From Monoplex corrugatus (taxonomy: Eukaryota; Mollusca; Gastropoda; Littorinimorpha; Ranellidae): DNA of 64,000 nucleotides. Position 1 is the stretch's first letter; each line of letters opens with the position of its first letter. Both the position numbers and the translations under genes were made by a program. Under the pieces are notes generated by a model. It saw nothing but the letters and a program-made list of their open reading frames with translations, searched no databases and had not been told where the DNA came from. Shown piece by piece: positions 52,369-62,827 of the stretch. Location: positions 70,044,499 through 70,108,498 of the forward strand of contig JAPXFY010000021.1 in assembly GCA_030674185.1 (NCBI GenBank), in the 5' to 3' direction.

Positions 52369-52617
52369 AGCTCAGGGATTGACCCAGGCTCTTGGGAGAC
52401 TCTGGCTGGAAGACAGGGCAGCGTGGCGGACAGCCATTTAGCAAGGCGTTGTGAATGCGGAGAGGAGGAGAGCGCAAAGCGCAGATGAGAAAAGGGCTCT
52501 TCGCAAGCATCATTCCAGAAACCAGACAATAGCGACTAAATTTTATGTGGCAGATGTGACAGAGATTGCCATCCAAGAATCGGCCTGCACAGCCACAGCA
52601 GAAAGTGCACGTCATGA
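52369..52617 (+). pseudogene. LINE ORF2 C-terminal fragment with zinc-finger end
   Basis: A plus-strand frame reads EDRAAWRTAI, stop, QGVVNAERRRAQSADEKRAL and RKHHSRNQTIATKFY. A frameshift near 52546 then gives CGRCDRDCHPRIGLHSHSRK-CTS and a stop at 52615. The Cys/His pattern (C-x2-C...H...H) and the basic ERRRAQ..EKRALRK segment match, from memory, the C-terminal tail of ORF2 in some non-LTR retrotransposons found in molluscs. The in-frame TAG and the frameshift show it is dead. It is a different lineage from the MRQGT-ending LINEs nearby. No reverse transcriptase core remains. Confidence 0.68.
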
Positions 52618-52699
52618 CCACAACGCCTCCTGGTGCAGACTATCATCTCCTGAGATGTAAAGAGGCCGACGACGATGACACTTTGATGCTGTGTGTCCA

Positions 52700-53530
52700 T
52701 TCTTCATATCTAACTCATTTTATGTTTACCATGGTCCCACATACTTTCAGCACAGAGTAGGAATGGCTGTTGTCATAAAACAAACACCAACAAGTAAATG
52801 AAATGATAAGTAGCAGCCACACTACACGTCATTTCATGGTGGACAGTCCCAAACATGTCCATACCCTGAACAGCAGCTGGGGGGCAAGATGTCAAAAACC
52901 TCAACCTCTTTAGGAGCAATGTGTGACAGGCCCATCATATCCACTGCTGGTTTACTTCCCCCGTTCCTAGAGAGGCACAGGCAATCTTGCCGGGAACATG
53001 ACAGAAGAAAATGTGTTGTATTGATCAGAAAGCTGACAGCACCAAATGAATGGAGTATTACAATAGGCAGCCAACAGGCCAGTTTTATGCTGCAGACTGG
53101 AAGTTAACTTGAGGTATCATATCTTGGGTCAGTTCGCATTGAAACCAAAAGTTTCCACATTACTGACATGGTGGGAAGCTCAGCAGCCATCCTTGACTCA
53201 TTTCCTGGTGGATTGTCCCAAACATTTCTCTTGTCCTGAGTTTTGAATTATGATATACCAATACCAACCGAATGCAAACACAACCGTGTCATGTTAAGTG
53301 AAAAAGTGAGTAACTGTCACCATGTAACTCATTTTGCTGTAGATGGTCCCAAATACTTCAGGCTCAGTGTGAAAACATCCCAATTTTGTTGAATTATGAT
53401 TCTGACACCAACAGCTGTGCGAAACACAAACGTCTGGTGAACACGTGGGGAGCTGCCACCCTGTGACTCACTTCCTGGTAGATGGTCCCAAACATTTCTG
53501 GCACAGCACAGAATAGGCTGCAGTCATCCC
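52700..53530. repeat. diverged repeat cluster, ~5 copies
   Basis: Related segments near 52710, 52800, 53190, 53325 and 53460 share (T/A)GACTCATTTCCTGGTGGA(T/C), (A/T)GGTCCCAAACATTTC, and a following CAGCACAGAGTAGGAATGGC-type block. A reverse family F core (CTGGTTTACTTCCCCCGTTC) lies at about 52943. Spacing is irregular, so this looks like an old, scrambled tandem repeat. No gene. Confidence 0.5.
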
Positions 53531-53764
53531 TCCCCCTCCCCTATCTCCATTCCTTCCTTCCGCAGCTGAATCACAGATAAATTTAGACAGGGAGGGAGGA
53601 TTAGTGGAGGGTGGCTGTTGATGGAAAATGCAGGCGGAAACCAAAATAATGTGTCAAAACTTCTTCAAGATCTGGGATTTTAAACGCTGGTGCTGGTGCT
53701 GGTGCTGCACACTTCTCGGTCTCTCTCTTCATTAGCCACAGTAGACAATGTATGTACCAATATT

Positions 53765-53800
53765 TAGTCACACACACACAACACACACACACACACACCA

Positions 53801-53856
<56 letters not shown>

Positions 53857-53873
53857 CACACACACACAACACT
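53765..53873. repeat. (CA)n / (CGCA)n microsatellite
   Basis: CA runs flank about ten CGCA/CACG tetranucleotide units (53800-53842). Alternating purine-pyrimidine throughout. Confidence 0.96.
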
Positions 53874-54049
53874 GTCTTATCCGAATACCCCAACTGTTTG
53901 GATTTCCATGTCTTCTTACTAACAACCCTATCCTCAGATAAACTTTGTAGTGCATTCATCAACTCCCCTTCCCCACCCCACCCCCACCCCCTTCAGTTTC
54001 CAATTTTCCTGTTCTATGCGTGCGCGAACGTGTGTCATGTATGGCGTTG

Positions 54050-54500
<451 letters not shown>

Positions 54501-54711
54501 TGAGTGTGCATTTGTGTGTACGTGCACGAGCACACGAATGCTTTACAAACTTTAAAATTCAAACAGGGGGTAGGGTGTTGGCGTGGAAGGCAGGGCAGTG
54601 AGTGGGGAAGAGAGCGATTTCTCTACACAAGTCTCTTGTATCTTTCCCTATCTTGTGTTTACCTTCAGATCCACACCCCTCAACAAAATGTCACTCTGTA
54701 AAAGCGTGTGC

Positions 54712-54714
<3 letters not shown>

Positions 54715-54780
<66 letters not shown>

Positions 54781-54807
54781 GTGTGTGTTGTGTGTGTGTG
54801 TGTGTGT
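54715..54807. repeat. (TG)n microsatellite
   Basis: TG dinucleotide run with two TTG interruptions near its end. Confidence 0.97.
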
Positions 54808-54967
54808 TGAAGGGGGCAGGAGGGGGTCCATCTGTGCTACACTAAATCTGCCATGCAGCACTGATAAAAAAAACTCATCCAGGCAAACCATAGTACTTTT
54901 TCTGTTTTGAACAGATGAACACTTTACAGGTGAATCCCATCTGACAGCAAGGTATGAAGATTTCACC

Positions 54968-55660
54968 TACCAGGTACTAATATCATAAATGTCATGTTCT
55001 TCATACTGCCTAACAGGTACTGATATATATTATGTTCTTCATACTACCTACCAAGTACCAATATCATATATTGTTATGTTCTTCATACTACCAAGTACCA
55101 ATATCATATATTATGTTCTTCATACTACCTACCAGATTCTGATATCACATATTGTTATGTTCCTCATACTATCTACCATGTTCTAATATACTATATATTG
55201 TTATGTTCTTCATACTACCTACCAAACACCAATATCATACACTGATATTTTCTTCATACTATCTGCCAGGTACTCATATCATACATTGTTATGTTCTTCA
55301 TACTATCTGCCAGGTACTCATATCATACATTGTTATGTTCTTCATACTATCTGCCAGGTTACATTCAATATCATACATTGTTATGTTCTTCATACTATCT
55401 GCCAGGTACTCATATCATACATTGTTATGTTCTTCATACTATCTGCCAGGTACTCATATCATACATTGTTATGTTCTTCATACTACCCATACCAGGTTCT
55501 TAATATCTATATAATTGTTATGTTCTTCATACTACCTGCCACACTACCAATATCATATATTGTTATGTTCTTGTTATGTTCTTCATACTACCTACCAGGT
55601 ACCAATATCATATATTATGTTCTTCATACTACTTACCAGGTTCTGATACCATATATCTGT
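54968..55660. repeat. ~44-bp minisatellite, ~15 copies
   Basis: Units of TACTCATATCATACATTGTT, ATGTTCTTCATACTATCTGC and CAGG. Flanking units are more diverged (CTACCTACCAAGTACCAATATC) than central ones (55255-55490), consistent with central homogenisation. Open frames rich in Leu, Tyr and Ser are repeat translations. Confidence 0.94.
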
Positions 55661-55709
55661 TTGCAATTTGGAGTTTCAACTATTTAATCAAACACCATTT
55701 ATTGTCAAG

Positions 55710-55886
55710 TTAACCCTTGGACTCCTTCCCCCTGTCCACTGGCATCCTGCATCGTCATCAATGATAGCAAAGCAAAAATTTAATTCTTTCAACTCCCTCA
55801 CCCAATCCCCCAGCTTCCAGCAGGAAGCTGGTGGATAGGGTGAGGGAGTCAAAGGATTGTTTTCACAGCTGGTGTCAAAGAGTTAA
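55710..55886. mobile_element. TTAA-flanked palindromic MITE, copy 7 (reverse orientation)
   Basis: 177 bp from TTAA (55710) to TTAA (55883). The CATCCTGCATCGTCATCAAT-GATAGCAAAGC spacer lies on the left, so the orientation is reversed, as in copy 4. The inner palindrome is nearly perfect: CAGCTTCC-AGCA-GGAAGCTG flanked by CTCCCTCACCCAATCCCC and GGTGGATAGGGTGAGGGAG. Confidence 0.78.
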
Positions 55887-55930
55887 CTAATGTGGAACTG
55901 TTTGAAGTTTGCACAGACAAGGTTTATCAT

Positions 55931-55978
55931 TTCGTTCGTTCTTTGACTTAACGTCTTTTCCACTATAAGTGATATTAG
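55931..55978 (-). mobile_element. 48-bp SINE 3'-end insertion (family C)
   Basis: On the minus strand it reads CTAATATCACTTATAGTGAA-AAGACGTTAAGTCAAAGAAC-GAACGAA, which matches the 3' tail of the family C SINE at 17332-17380. It is flanked by the direct repeat GGTTTATCAT (55921-55930 and 55979-55988), a likely target-site duplication. This is an extreme 5' truncation. Confidence 0.72.
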
Positions 55979-55997
55979 GTTTATCATACCACCCCAT

Positions 55998-56421
55998 GTT
56001 GAATGTTATATAGAACCAATACTGTTGTACCGATGTGAGGCGTGGACAGTCAACAAGCAAAGCCAGAACAAGATTGAGGCAGCCGAGATGTGGTTTCTAA
56101 GAAGAATGTTGAGAGTTCCATGGACAGCAAAGAAAACAAACGAGACAGTCTTGACGGAGGCAGACACAAGTAGAAGATTAGGAAAAGACAGGCAACATTT
56201 ATACATCATTTTATGAGGAAGGGGGATTTGGAGCACCTGGTCACAACGGGAAAGCTGGAGGGAAAGAGAGCACCAGGTAGACCCAGGGAGAAAATGCTGG
56301 ACGGACTTGCAGAGTGGCTGGGGACGAGGAGGGTGGGGAAGATGCTAGGGGCAATGAGAGATAGAGACAAATGGAAGTCCATGATCGCCAACGCCATGCG
56401 GCAGGGTACCTGATGATGATG
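55998..56421 (+). mobile_element. 5'-truncated LINE with 12-bp target-site duplication
   Basis: The plus strand encodes CYIEPILLYRCEAWTVNKQS, EMWFLRRMLRVPWTAKKTNE and, after a frameshift near 56205, FMRKGDLEHLVTTGKLEGKR, ending AMRQGT and a stop at 56411, then a TGA-repeat tail. This is the reverse-transcriptase C-terminal region of a non-LTR retrotransposon. The direct repeat ATACCACCCCAT lies at 55986-55997 and 56422-56433 and is exact, as expected from target-primed reverse transcription. The element is incomplete and frameshifted, so it is not functional. The 60388-60945 copy is its closest relative here. Confidence 0.88.
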
Positions 56422-56433
56422 ATACCACCCCAT

Positions 56434-56765
56434 AGGTGCTTCACCAAAATCTGCCAGCAATTACCTGACAGACTCCCTCATCCTGTCCAAAACCCTGTGT
56501 GTTGGCAACGACTTGAAACGTGGAGGGTAACGGGGCCTATCAAGCACTGACACAGACACAGAGTGACTGGACCATAAAGATGGGCATCTACATCTTCTTT
56601 GCTTCACCATCCACACGCTTAGGCCATGTCTCAATATGATTGTGGCCGTTTTTCCAGTTCCTGCTGGCTGCCATGCAGCTTGGTGGTCAGCAAACAGGCC
56701 AATTTTTATGTTGCTGGGCAGGACTGAACATAGTCACATGACAGCTTGAGTCCATAGCTCTATCA
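56434..56765. other. non-coding stretch
   Basis: Single-copy DNA. It ends with a tRNA-like segment (GAGTCCATAGCTCTATCAAA) that is too degenerate to call. No gene seen. Confidence 0.5.
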
Positions 56766-56767
56766 AA

Positions 56768-56935
56768 AGAGCCAGTCAGCCAGCCAGCCATCAGCCAGCA
56801 TCAGCCAGCCAGTCAGCCAGCCAGCCAGCCAATCAGTCAGCCAGCCAGCCAATCGCAGCCAGCCAGCCAGCAATCAGCCAGCCAGCCAATCAGCCAGCCA
56901 GCCAATCAGCCAGTCAGCCAGCCAGTCAGCTGTAC
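56768..56935. repeat. (CAGC)n / CAATCAGC repeat
   Basis: Imperfect tandem CAGCCAGC and CAATCAGCCAG units. Pure repeat, no gene. Confidence 0.93.
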
Positions 56936-57024
56936 GTACATGAAACTGAGATCTATCTAAGGGTTGAAGCTACGACCCCAGTGTTATCAGGATGGTGCTG
57001 CAACCAACAAATGGAGACACACCA

Positions 57025-57372
57025 GTTGTCCTGGTGTAGTGATTAGTATAAAGGACTACTTTACTGACTGGAAGGTTTTAAGTCCCTTGAAAAATCCTTG
57101 TGGGATGTTTTCACTCCAACCAGTTCCTATCCAGCGTTGAGCATGCTGTGGGCTCACCAGGAAGACTGGGACCACGCAGTTGATGTCTCATTCGCTTCAC
57201 GGATGCATCAATGAGGGTGTTGCCCAAATTTTCTGACCAACACTGCAGGTGTCTGCATCTCTGTTGACGTCAGGTTATATAATGGTAGTAATCGAACGGT
57301 ACAGCCATGTCACGCAGTCTCAATCCTAGCAGGAATTCCACAGCATCAAGATTATCCTCATCGTCATCATCA
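57025..57372 (+). mobile_element. tRNA-derived SINE, family B, plus copy
   Basis: GTCCTGGTGTAGTGATTAGT (A-box region) and a degenerate B-box (GGTTTTAAGTCCC) are followed by AAAAATCCTTGTGGGATGTT, TGAGCATGCTGTGGGCTCA, CGCTTCACGGATGCATCAAT and CTGCAGGTGTCTGCATCTCT. The tail is ATCCTCATCGTCATCATCAC. The order matches the minus copy at 22116-22507. Confidence 0.8.
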
Positions 57373-57835
57373 CACTGTAAAAACTATGCCAGATTCAGAA
57401 GCCATTAAAGTGACGTAAAAAATAGGACCAAAACGAGGGGGGGGGGGGGGGAAATAACATCCTTAAGTGCGATGATCCTTAAGAAAAAAAAAAAAAGGGG
57501 GGGGGGGGGGCACAACCGTCTATGTGTCCATATAGATCTACCTTATGCTCCAATCAAATCAGGAAAGAAATGAAGAAAAGGAAAGAAGAAAAAGACGATA
57601 TCTACAAAAGTAATCCCACCCTTAAAAAGAGTTACTACCACAACATCCCCATCCTAAAATGCCTGAAAATTATCTTGAGGAGTTTTACATTTTTCAACAT
57701 CTGTAATTACAATTATAACAACATTGTATAGACGTTCATGTTGATCAATAAACATAAATTTGTAACAGTTTGGTTTAAAACCCTCTATTTGTTAAAATGT
57801 ATTCAAGCTATAAATGTTCTGTTTCAAATCTATAA
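57373..57835. other. non-coding stretch with poly-G tracts
   Basis: Contains a G-run at about 57438-57451, an A-run followed by a G-run at 57484-57510, then AT-rich DNA. No gene seen. Confidence 0.6.
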
Positions 57836-57908
57836 ACACTCCCCTCCCCCCCCCCCCCCCCCCCCCCGCCTAGTTATACCAGACACTCTTATCTCTCTCT
57901 CTTTCACA

Positions 57909-57979
<71 letters not shown>

Positions 57980-57980
57980 A
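57836..57980. repeat. poly-C tract and (GA)n microsatellite
   Basis: A C-run of about 23 bp (57847-57869) and, after a short unique spacer, a GA run at about 57913-57980. Confidence 0.96.
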
Positions 57981-58114
57981 GAGGGTGGATACCAATCCTT
58001 TATGATGATGGATGGTAGTGGCAATTTTCACATTCAGCATTCCTGCAGGCAGACTTTGCCCACCTATAAACAGCTCATGCACACACCTGTTTCTCTCCAA
58101 CATACACAGCCGGC

Positions 58115-58208
58115 ATCTGACTGATCATCACCGTCATCACGGCTATCATCACTACTATCGTTTTTATCACCGTCATCACGGCTATCATCACTACTATCGT
58201 TTTTATCT
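58115..58208. repeat. ~43-bp direct duplication
   Basis: Two near-identical copies of CACCGTCATCACGGCTATCA-TCACTACTATCGTTTTTATC in tandem. Confidence 0.85.
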
Positions 58209-58249
58209 CTTTCCCCCGTTCTTCACTGATGCCAGTTTCTTTCCAAAAC

Positions 58250-58558
58250 AGTCTGCCAGTATCCACCTACCTTGTCTGCCAGTATCCACCTACCTTGTCT
58301 GCCAGCAGCCACCTACCCTGTCTGCCAGCACCCACCTACCTTACCTTGTCTGCCAGCACCCACCTACCTTTGCCAGTATCCACCTACCTTGTCTGCCAGT
58401 ACCCACCTACCTTGTCTGCCAGCACCCACCTACCCTGTCTGCCAGCACCACCACCTACCCTGTCTGCCAGCACCCACCTACCTTGTCTGCCAGCACCCAC
58501 CTACCCTGTCTGCCAGCACCCACCTACCCTGTCTGCCAGCACCCACCTACCTTGTCAT
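58250..58558. repeat. ~23-bp pyrimidine-rich minisatellite, ~13 copies
   Basis: Units of TGTCTGCCAGCACCCACCTA plus CCT, with AGTATCC and AGCAGCC variants. Unit length varies by one to several bases, so the Pro/Thr/Ser-rich open frames on the plus strand are repeat translations. Confidence 0.94.
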
Positions 58559-59204
58559 CATCTCCATCATTGCAAATATCATGTTCATCTCTCTCCTACC
58601 TCTTTACTGGACACACTGCTAGCATTTACCTCACCATCACCACCACCATCACCAGTATCGCTCTCTTTCTCTTTTAAAGTTATTTTCGTAATGTTCTTAG
58701 CGAAATGATCTAACTGGAACCACAATGTTGTTATCTAAATATTTAAACTATTTTATGTTACTTTTAAATGATCCATGTTTATCTTTTACACAATGCATTC
58801 ATACACACATACACGCATGCGTGCACATACACGCATTCTAGTACCCGTATACACTTTTAACCTACTCATGGTCAATCGTCTTCTTTCATCTGATTGTCTT
58901 CATTTCAGTTATGTGACTTACTTTCATCTTCTTTGTTCGATTTTCAGTTCTCTTGTGGAATCCTGTTTTCAGTTATTAGAATACAAGTAGATAAGCAGCA
59001 GCAGACATGTAAGCTGGCCTGTATGTTGTTAACATCTACTCCACTGGAAAATTGTGGGGTTTTTTCAATCATTTCAGTTCTCTTTTGCACCCCACTCCCC
59101 ACTCATTCACCCCCTCTCTCTTTCCTATTCTTGTTTCTTTAATCTACGCACTCTTCCCCCCCCCCTCTCTCTCTCTCTCCTCCCCGTTCCCCTTCCCATC
59201 CACG
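58559..59204. other. non-coding stretch
   Basis: Single-copy AT-rich DNA ending in a pyrimidine-rich tract (59090-59200). No gene seen. Confidence 0.5.
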
Positions 59205-59345
59205 GAGTCCATTAGCTCAGCTGTTAAAGCACAATGCTCATAATGCTGGAATTGAGGATTCAGCTCTGAGGCGCGCTACATTTTGTTTGTTATAAAGATC
59301 TGATATCCCAAGTTCAATCCCAACCCGCAACATTAAAAAACTGAC
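59205..59345 (+). mobile_element. tRNA-like SINE, family D, copy 2 (tRNA-Met-like head)
   Basis: CATTAGCTCAGCTGTTAAAG and GCTCATAATGC resemble the D-arm and CAU anticodon loop of elongator tRNA-Met, followed by GAGGATTCAGCTCTGAG. Further on, AAGATCTGATATCCCAAGTT-CAATCCCAACC repeats the B-box block of the family D copy at 42636. A working tRNA is unlikely because the anticodon stem does not pair. Confidence 0.55.
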
Positions 59346-60104
59346 CTGTTTGCCAACTATCTGAATGTTTCAATCATTGTGGTGGTGTCGGTGTAGTGAT
59401 TCACAGGTCCCTCTATCCTCCTCTTCCCCATTTCAAGACTTTGTCAGGGCAGGGAGTCTGACAGGTAAATGCTGGCAGATTTGGGAGAAGTGCATATGGA
59501 GTTGTCCCAGTGTGATAAATCCTTGAATAAACTCCCACAAAAACTCCATACACAATCCACAGGGCAATCACATTAACAGGCAGTCCTCCACTCCCAGCTG
59601 GAGACCTTACAGATCTCACAAAGAGAAATGTACCATAGGGTACATATACATAGCTCTTTGGGTGCAAAATGAAAAAGCCTGACTGTATACATCAACTGAA
59701 AAAAGACACTCTCCTCTCTCTACAGCCCCTGTTCCACAATCCCTATCTAGGGACCACTTGGAAAAAAGGGGTGGCACTATACAGGCAAACCTACCCGCCC
59801 CAGGGGGGACACTTACACAGATCTAATAATAGCAGTGTCAAAGAGCGTAACTCTACATATTAAGGGAACCTCATGATGCTGAGATAAGGAATGTCAGTCT
59901 CTCTCTCTCTCTTCCACCTCCTCCTCTCCCCCCCCCCCCCAACTCTCTCTCACTCCTGTAATTTTGCTGTGTATGTGTTGTTGTTGTTGTTGTTTTAAAC
60001 TTTGGTTCTTTTTCATTCAGGTCTCAGGTACAGCTAGCTCTCTCTGACTATCAGAGTTCACACTGGTTGGAATCAGATTTGAGGAAAACTAAGGGTGTGC
60101 TGCC
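59346..60104. other. non-coding stretch
   Basis: Single-copy DNA with CT runs, a C-run (59928-59940) and a (TTG)n tract (59978-59994). Open frames here are unsupported. Confidence 0.5.
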
Positions 60105-60240
60105 TTCCGTCCACCCTGTTGTGAATGGGTACCTGAGCCTGTTCAGGGCTGGGGAAGGTAAAGCAGCCAGAGGGAAGATGGACACCGTCCTCACAATGTT
60201 TGTGAGATATCTAGAGACCTCACTTACCTGCAGCCTCAGC
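60105..60240 (+). mobile_element. dispersed repeat, family F, copy 2
   Basis: GTCCACCCTGTTGTGAATGG-GTACCTGAGCCTG, TTCAGGGCTGGGGAAGGTAA-AGCAGCC and AAGATGGACACCGTCCTCAC follow the same order as the copy at 47815. Confidence 0.52.
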
Positions 60241-60387
60241 GTTATGGAAAAATCTTTACTTTGATTAACTTTTCTCTTCTCTGGGTTTAACTTTATTTTA
60301 TTTTTTATTTTTTAATCTGTACAGGTTTAATCACACAAAACAGACAAGCATTTCAACAAGTCCTCCTCTAATAACATCCTATATCCA

Positions 60388-60945
60388 CATCATCATCATC
60401 ATGTGCCCTGCCGCATGGCACTGGTAATCATGGCTCTCTTTATGAATCTATCCTTTGTCACTGGAAGTTCATCTCCCACTTTCTCTGTCTTCATCTACTC
60501 CGCAAGTCTATCCATTATTTTCTCCCTGGATCTACCTGGTGCTCTTTTCCCCTCCAGCTTTCCTGTTGTGATTAGGTGCTCTAATTTCTTTTGCCTCATA
60601 AAATGTCCAATGTGTTGCTTGTCTTTTTCTAATTTTTTTTCATTTATGTTCTTCTTAAAGACTGTCTCGTTTGTTTTCTTTGCTGTCCATAGAACTCTTA
60701 ACATTCTTCTTAGAAACCACTGCCTCAATTTTTTCTGACTTAGCGAGTTGACTGTCCACGCTTCACATCCGTACAACAGTATCGGTTCTATATAACACTG
60801 AAGAACTCTCTTCCTGCTGTTAATTGATAGGCATTTGTTGAAAAGAATGCTTCTCATCTTCTTGAATGCTGCTTTAGCTTGGCCGATTCTGCTGGCTATT
60901 TCTAATGTGCATCTGCCGTCTGGTGAGATGACAATTGATTTGATT
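60388..60945 (-). mobile_element. 5'-truncated LINE fragment
   Basis: On the minus strand it encodes SPDGRCTLEIASRIGQAKAA, FKKMRSILFNKCLSINSRKR, CYIEPILLYGCEAWTVNSLS and FLRRMLRVLWTAKKTNETVF. It ends KREKIMDRLAE-type sequence with a premature stop, then the family end AMRQGT, a stop and an ATG-repeat tail (CAT run at 60388-60401). It is the reverse-transcriptase C-terminal region of the same LINE family as 55998-56421, extending about 140 bp further 5'. I see no clear target-site duplication. Confidence 0.85.
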
Positions 60946-61104
60946 CAGTTGTACATCAGCACCTACCTCCGAGAGGTGGTTGACGGGAAACCCTTCTGGT
61001 AAGTATGGAAAGGAGGAAGCGGTGAAGGCTTATAGAACTCTATACTGAAACCATCAGTGCAACAACTATCTTAAATTAAGATGGGCAGTAAGAAGGCCAC
61101 TTTC

Positions 61105-61190
61105 ACATTGCACACCCAAGATTTGAACCCACAACCAATGGCATGTGAATCCGACGCTCAGCCCACTGAGTTAGAGAGACCACACATCCC
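61105..61190 (-). mobile_element. tRNA-like SINE head or tRNA pseudogene
   Basis: On the minus strand it reads GGTCTCTCTAACTCAGTGGG-CTGAGCGTCGGATTC and then TTGTGGGTTCAAATCTTGGG, giving A-box- and B-box-like segments at tRNA-like spacing. Acceptor-stem pairing is not evident. It is probably a SINE head, because other tRNA-like heads here belong to SINEs. Confidence 0.5.
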
Positions 61191-61428
61191 TCTGCTGAGC
61201 CAAGACCATAAACCTACTTTCCACCCCCACCCCCCAATTTCCTCCTTTCGAACTGCTTCCTTGCCTACTGCGTCCCTCTCCCAGAATCCCTGCCATTCCA
61301 CCACACCCAGTGTTGCTGCAATTATCGTAATCCTGCTGCACAGGGCTGGTGCTATAATGCACAGTGTGAAAACAGTCTCACTGCCACGTTAGGTAAGGCA
61401 GCGTCTGCTGGTCTGGGTGAAACCACGT

Positions 61429-61433
<5 letters not shown>
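61191..61433. other. non-coding stretch
   Basis: Pyrimidine-rich single-copy DNA preceding a long CT microsatellite. No gene seen. Confidence 0.5.
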
Positions 61434-61704
<271 letters not shown>

Positions 61705-61789
61705 ATGTGCATGTGGGCTCTTTGAGCTTCCTTCTGTACCTATCTCTCACAGTCTATCAGTGCGTGCATGTGTGTCTGCATACATTACC

Positions 61790-62360
61790 TGTCTATTCTT
61801 ATAAATATCATTATCTTTTTTTTACTTATGCCATCATCTGTCTATCCTTACAACTATCATTATGTGTCTATCTTTCTAAATATCATAATTTATCTATCCT
61901 TACAATTATCATATTGCGTCTTTCTAAATATCATTACACGTCTATCCTTGTAACTATCAATATCCTTCCTTACAACTATCATTATCTGTCTATCCTTATA
62001 GCTGTCATTATTGGTCTATTCTTACAACTACCATTATCTATCCTTATAGCTGTCATTATTGGTCTATTCTTACAACTATCATTATCTGTCTATCCTCATA
62101 ATTAACATGATCTGTTTACTGTTATAACTATCTTATATATCTGTCTATAACGATCACCCATTTATCCTTATAACTTTTATAACAATCCTCCATTTATCCT
62201 TATAACTATCATCTATCCTTACAACCACAATTATCTATTCTCATAACTTTTCTTACAACTATCACCATCTGTCTATCCTTACAACTATCATTATCTTTAT
62301 AACTATAATTATATGTTTATACCCATAACTATCATTATCTGTCTTTTCTTATAACTGTTA
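61790..62360. repeat. degenerate ~24-36-bp AT-rich tandem repeat
   Basis: Recurring TCTATCCTTACAACTATCAT-TATC units with many substitutions and indels, including TATAGCTGTCATTATTGGTC variants duplicated near 62000 and 62048. No frame is conserved. Confidence 0.85.
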
Positions 62361-62374
62361 TTATCTACCAGTAG

Positions 62375-62625
62375 CTGTTCATTCAATTTTTACCATTCTT
62401 CTTTTCATTCAATTATGACCGCAGTAGCTGCTCATTCAATTATCACTGTTCTTCTGTTTATTCAATTATCATCATTCTTCTGCTCATTCAATTCTCACCC
62501 TTCTTCTAATCATTCAATTATTACCATTTTCTGTTCATTCAATCATTACCACAGTAGCTGTTCATTTAATGATCACCACTCTCCTGTTCATTCAATTATC
62601 ACCATTTTTGTCCTCCTCACACCTG
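62375..62625. repeat. ~30-bp tandem repeat, ~8 copies
   Basis: Units of GCTGTTCATTCAATTATCAC plus CATTCTTCT or CGCAGTA-type endings, moderately diverged. No gene. Confidence 0.85.
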
Positions 62626-62827
62626 CCATGGGGTACTACGGATGCAGAAATTAAGTCCCCCCCCCCCCCCCCCTTTCCTTATCTTGTTTTGGAACCACAG
62701 GAGTTACATAGTTTTCCTTCAGGTTGTTAGTGGTTCTTCTGTCCCGTCTAGCTCTCTTTTTTGTTTTTCTGCCTTCTACATCTTTTGTCTGCATTCTTCA
62801 TAGTCTCTCCTTTTGTCCCGAAAGCAG

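Noticed and set aside
59205..59275. Functional tRNA-Met gene
   Set aside because: The CAU loop and D-arm-like sequence are present, but the anticodon stem and acceptor stem do not pair and a second B-box block follows, as in a SINE.
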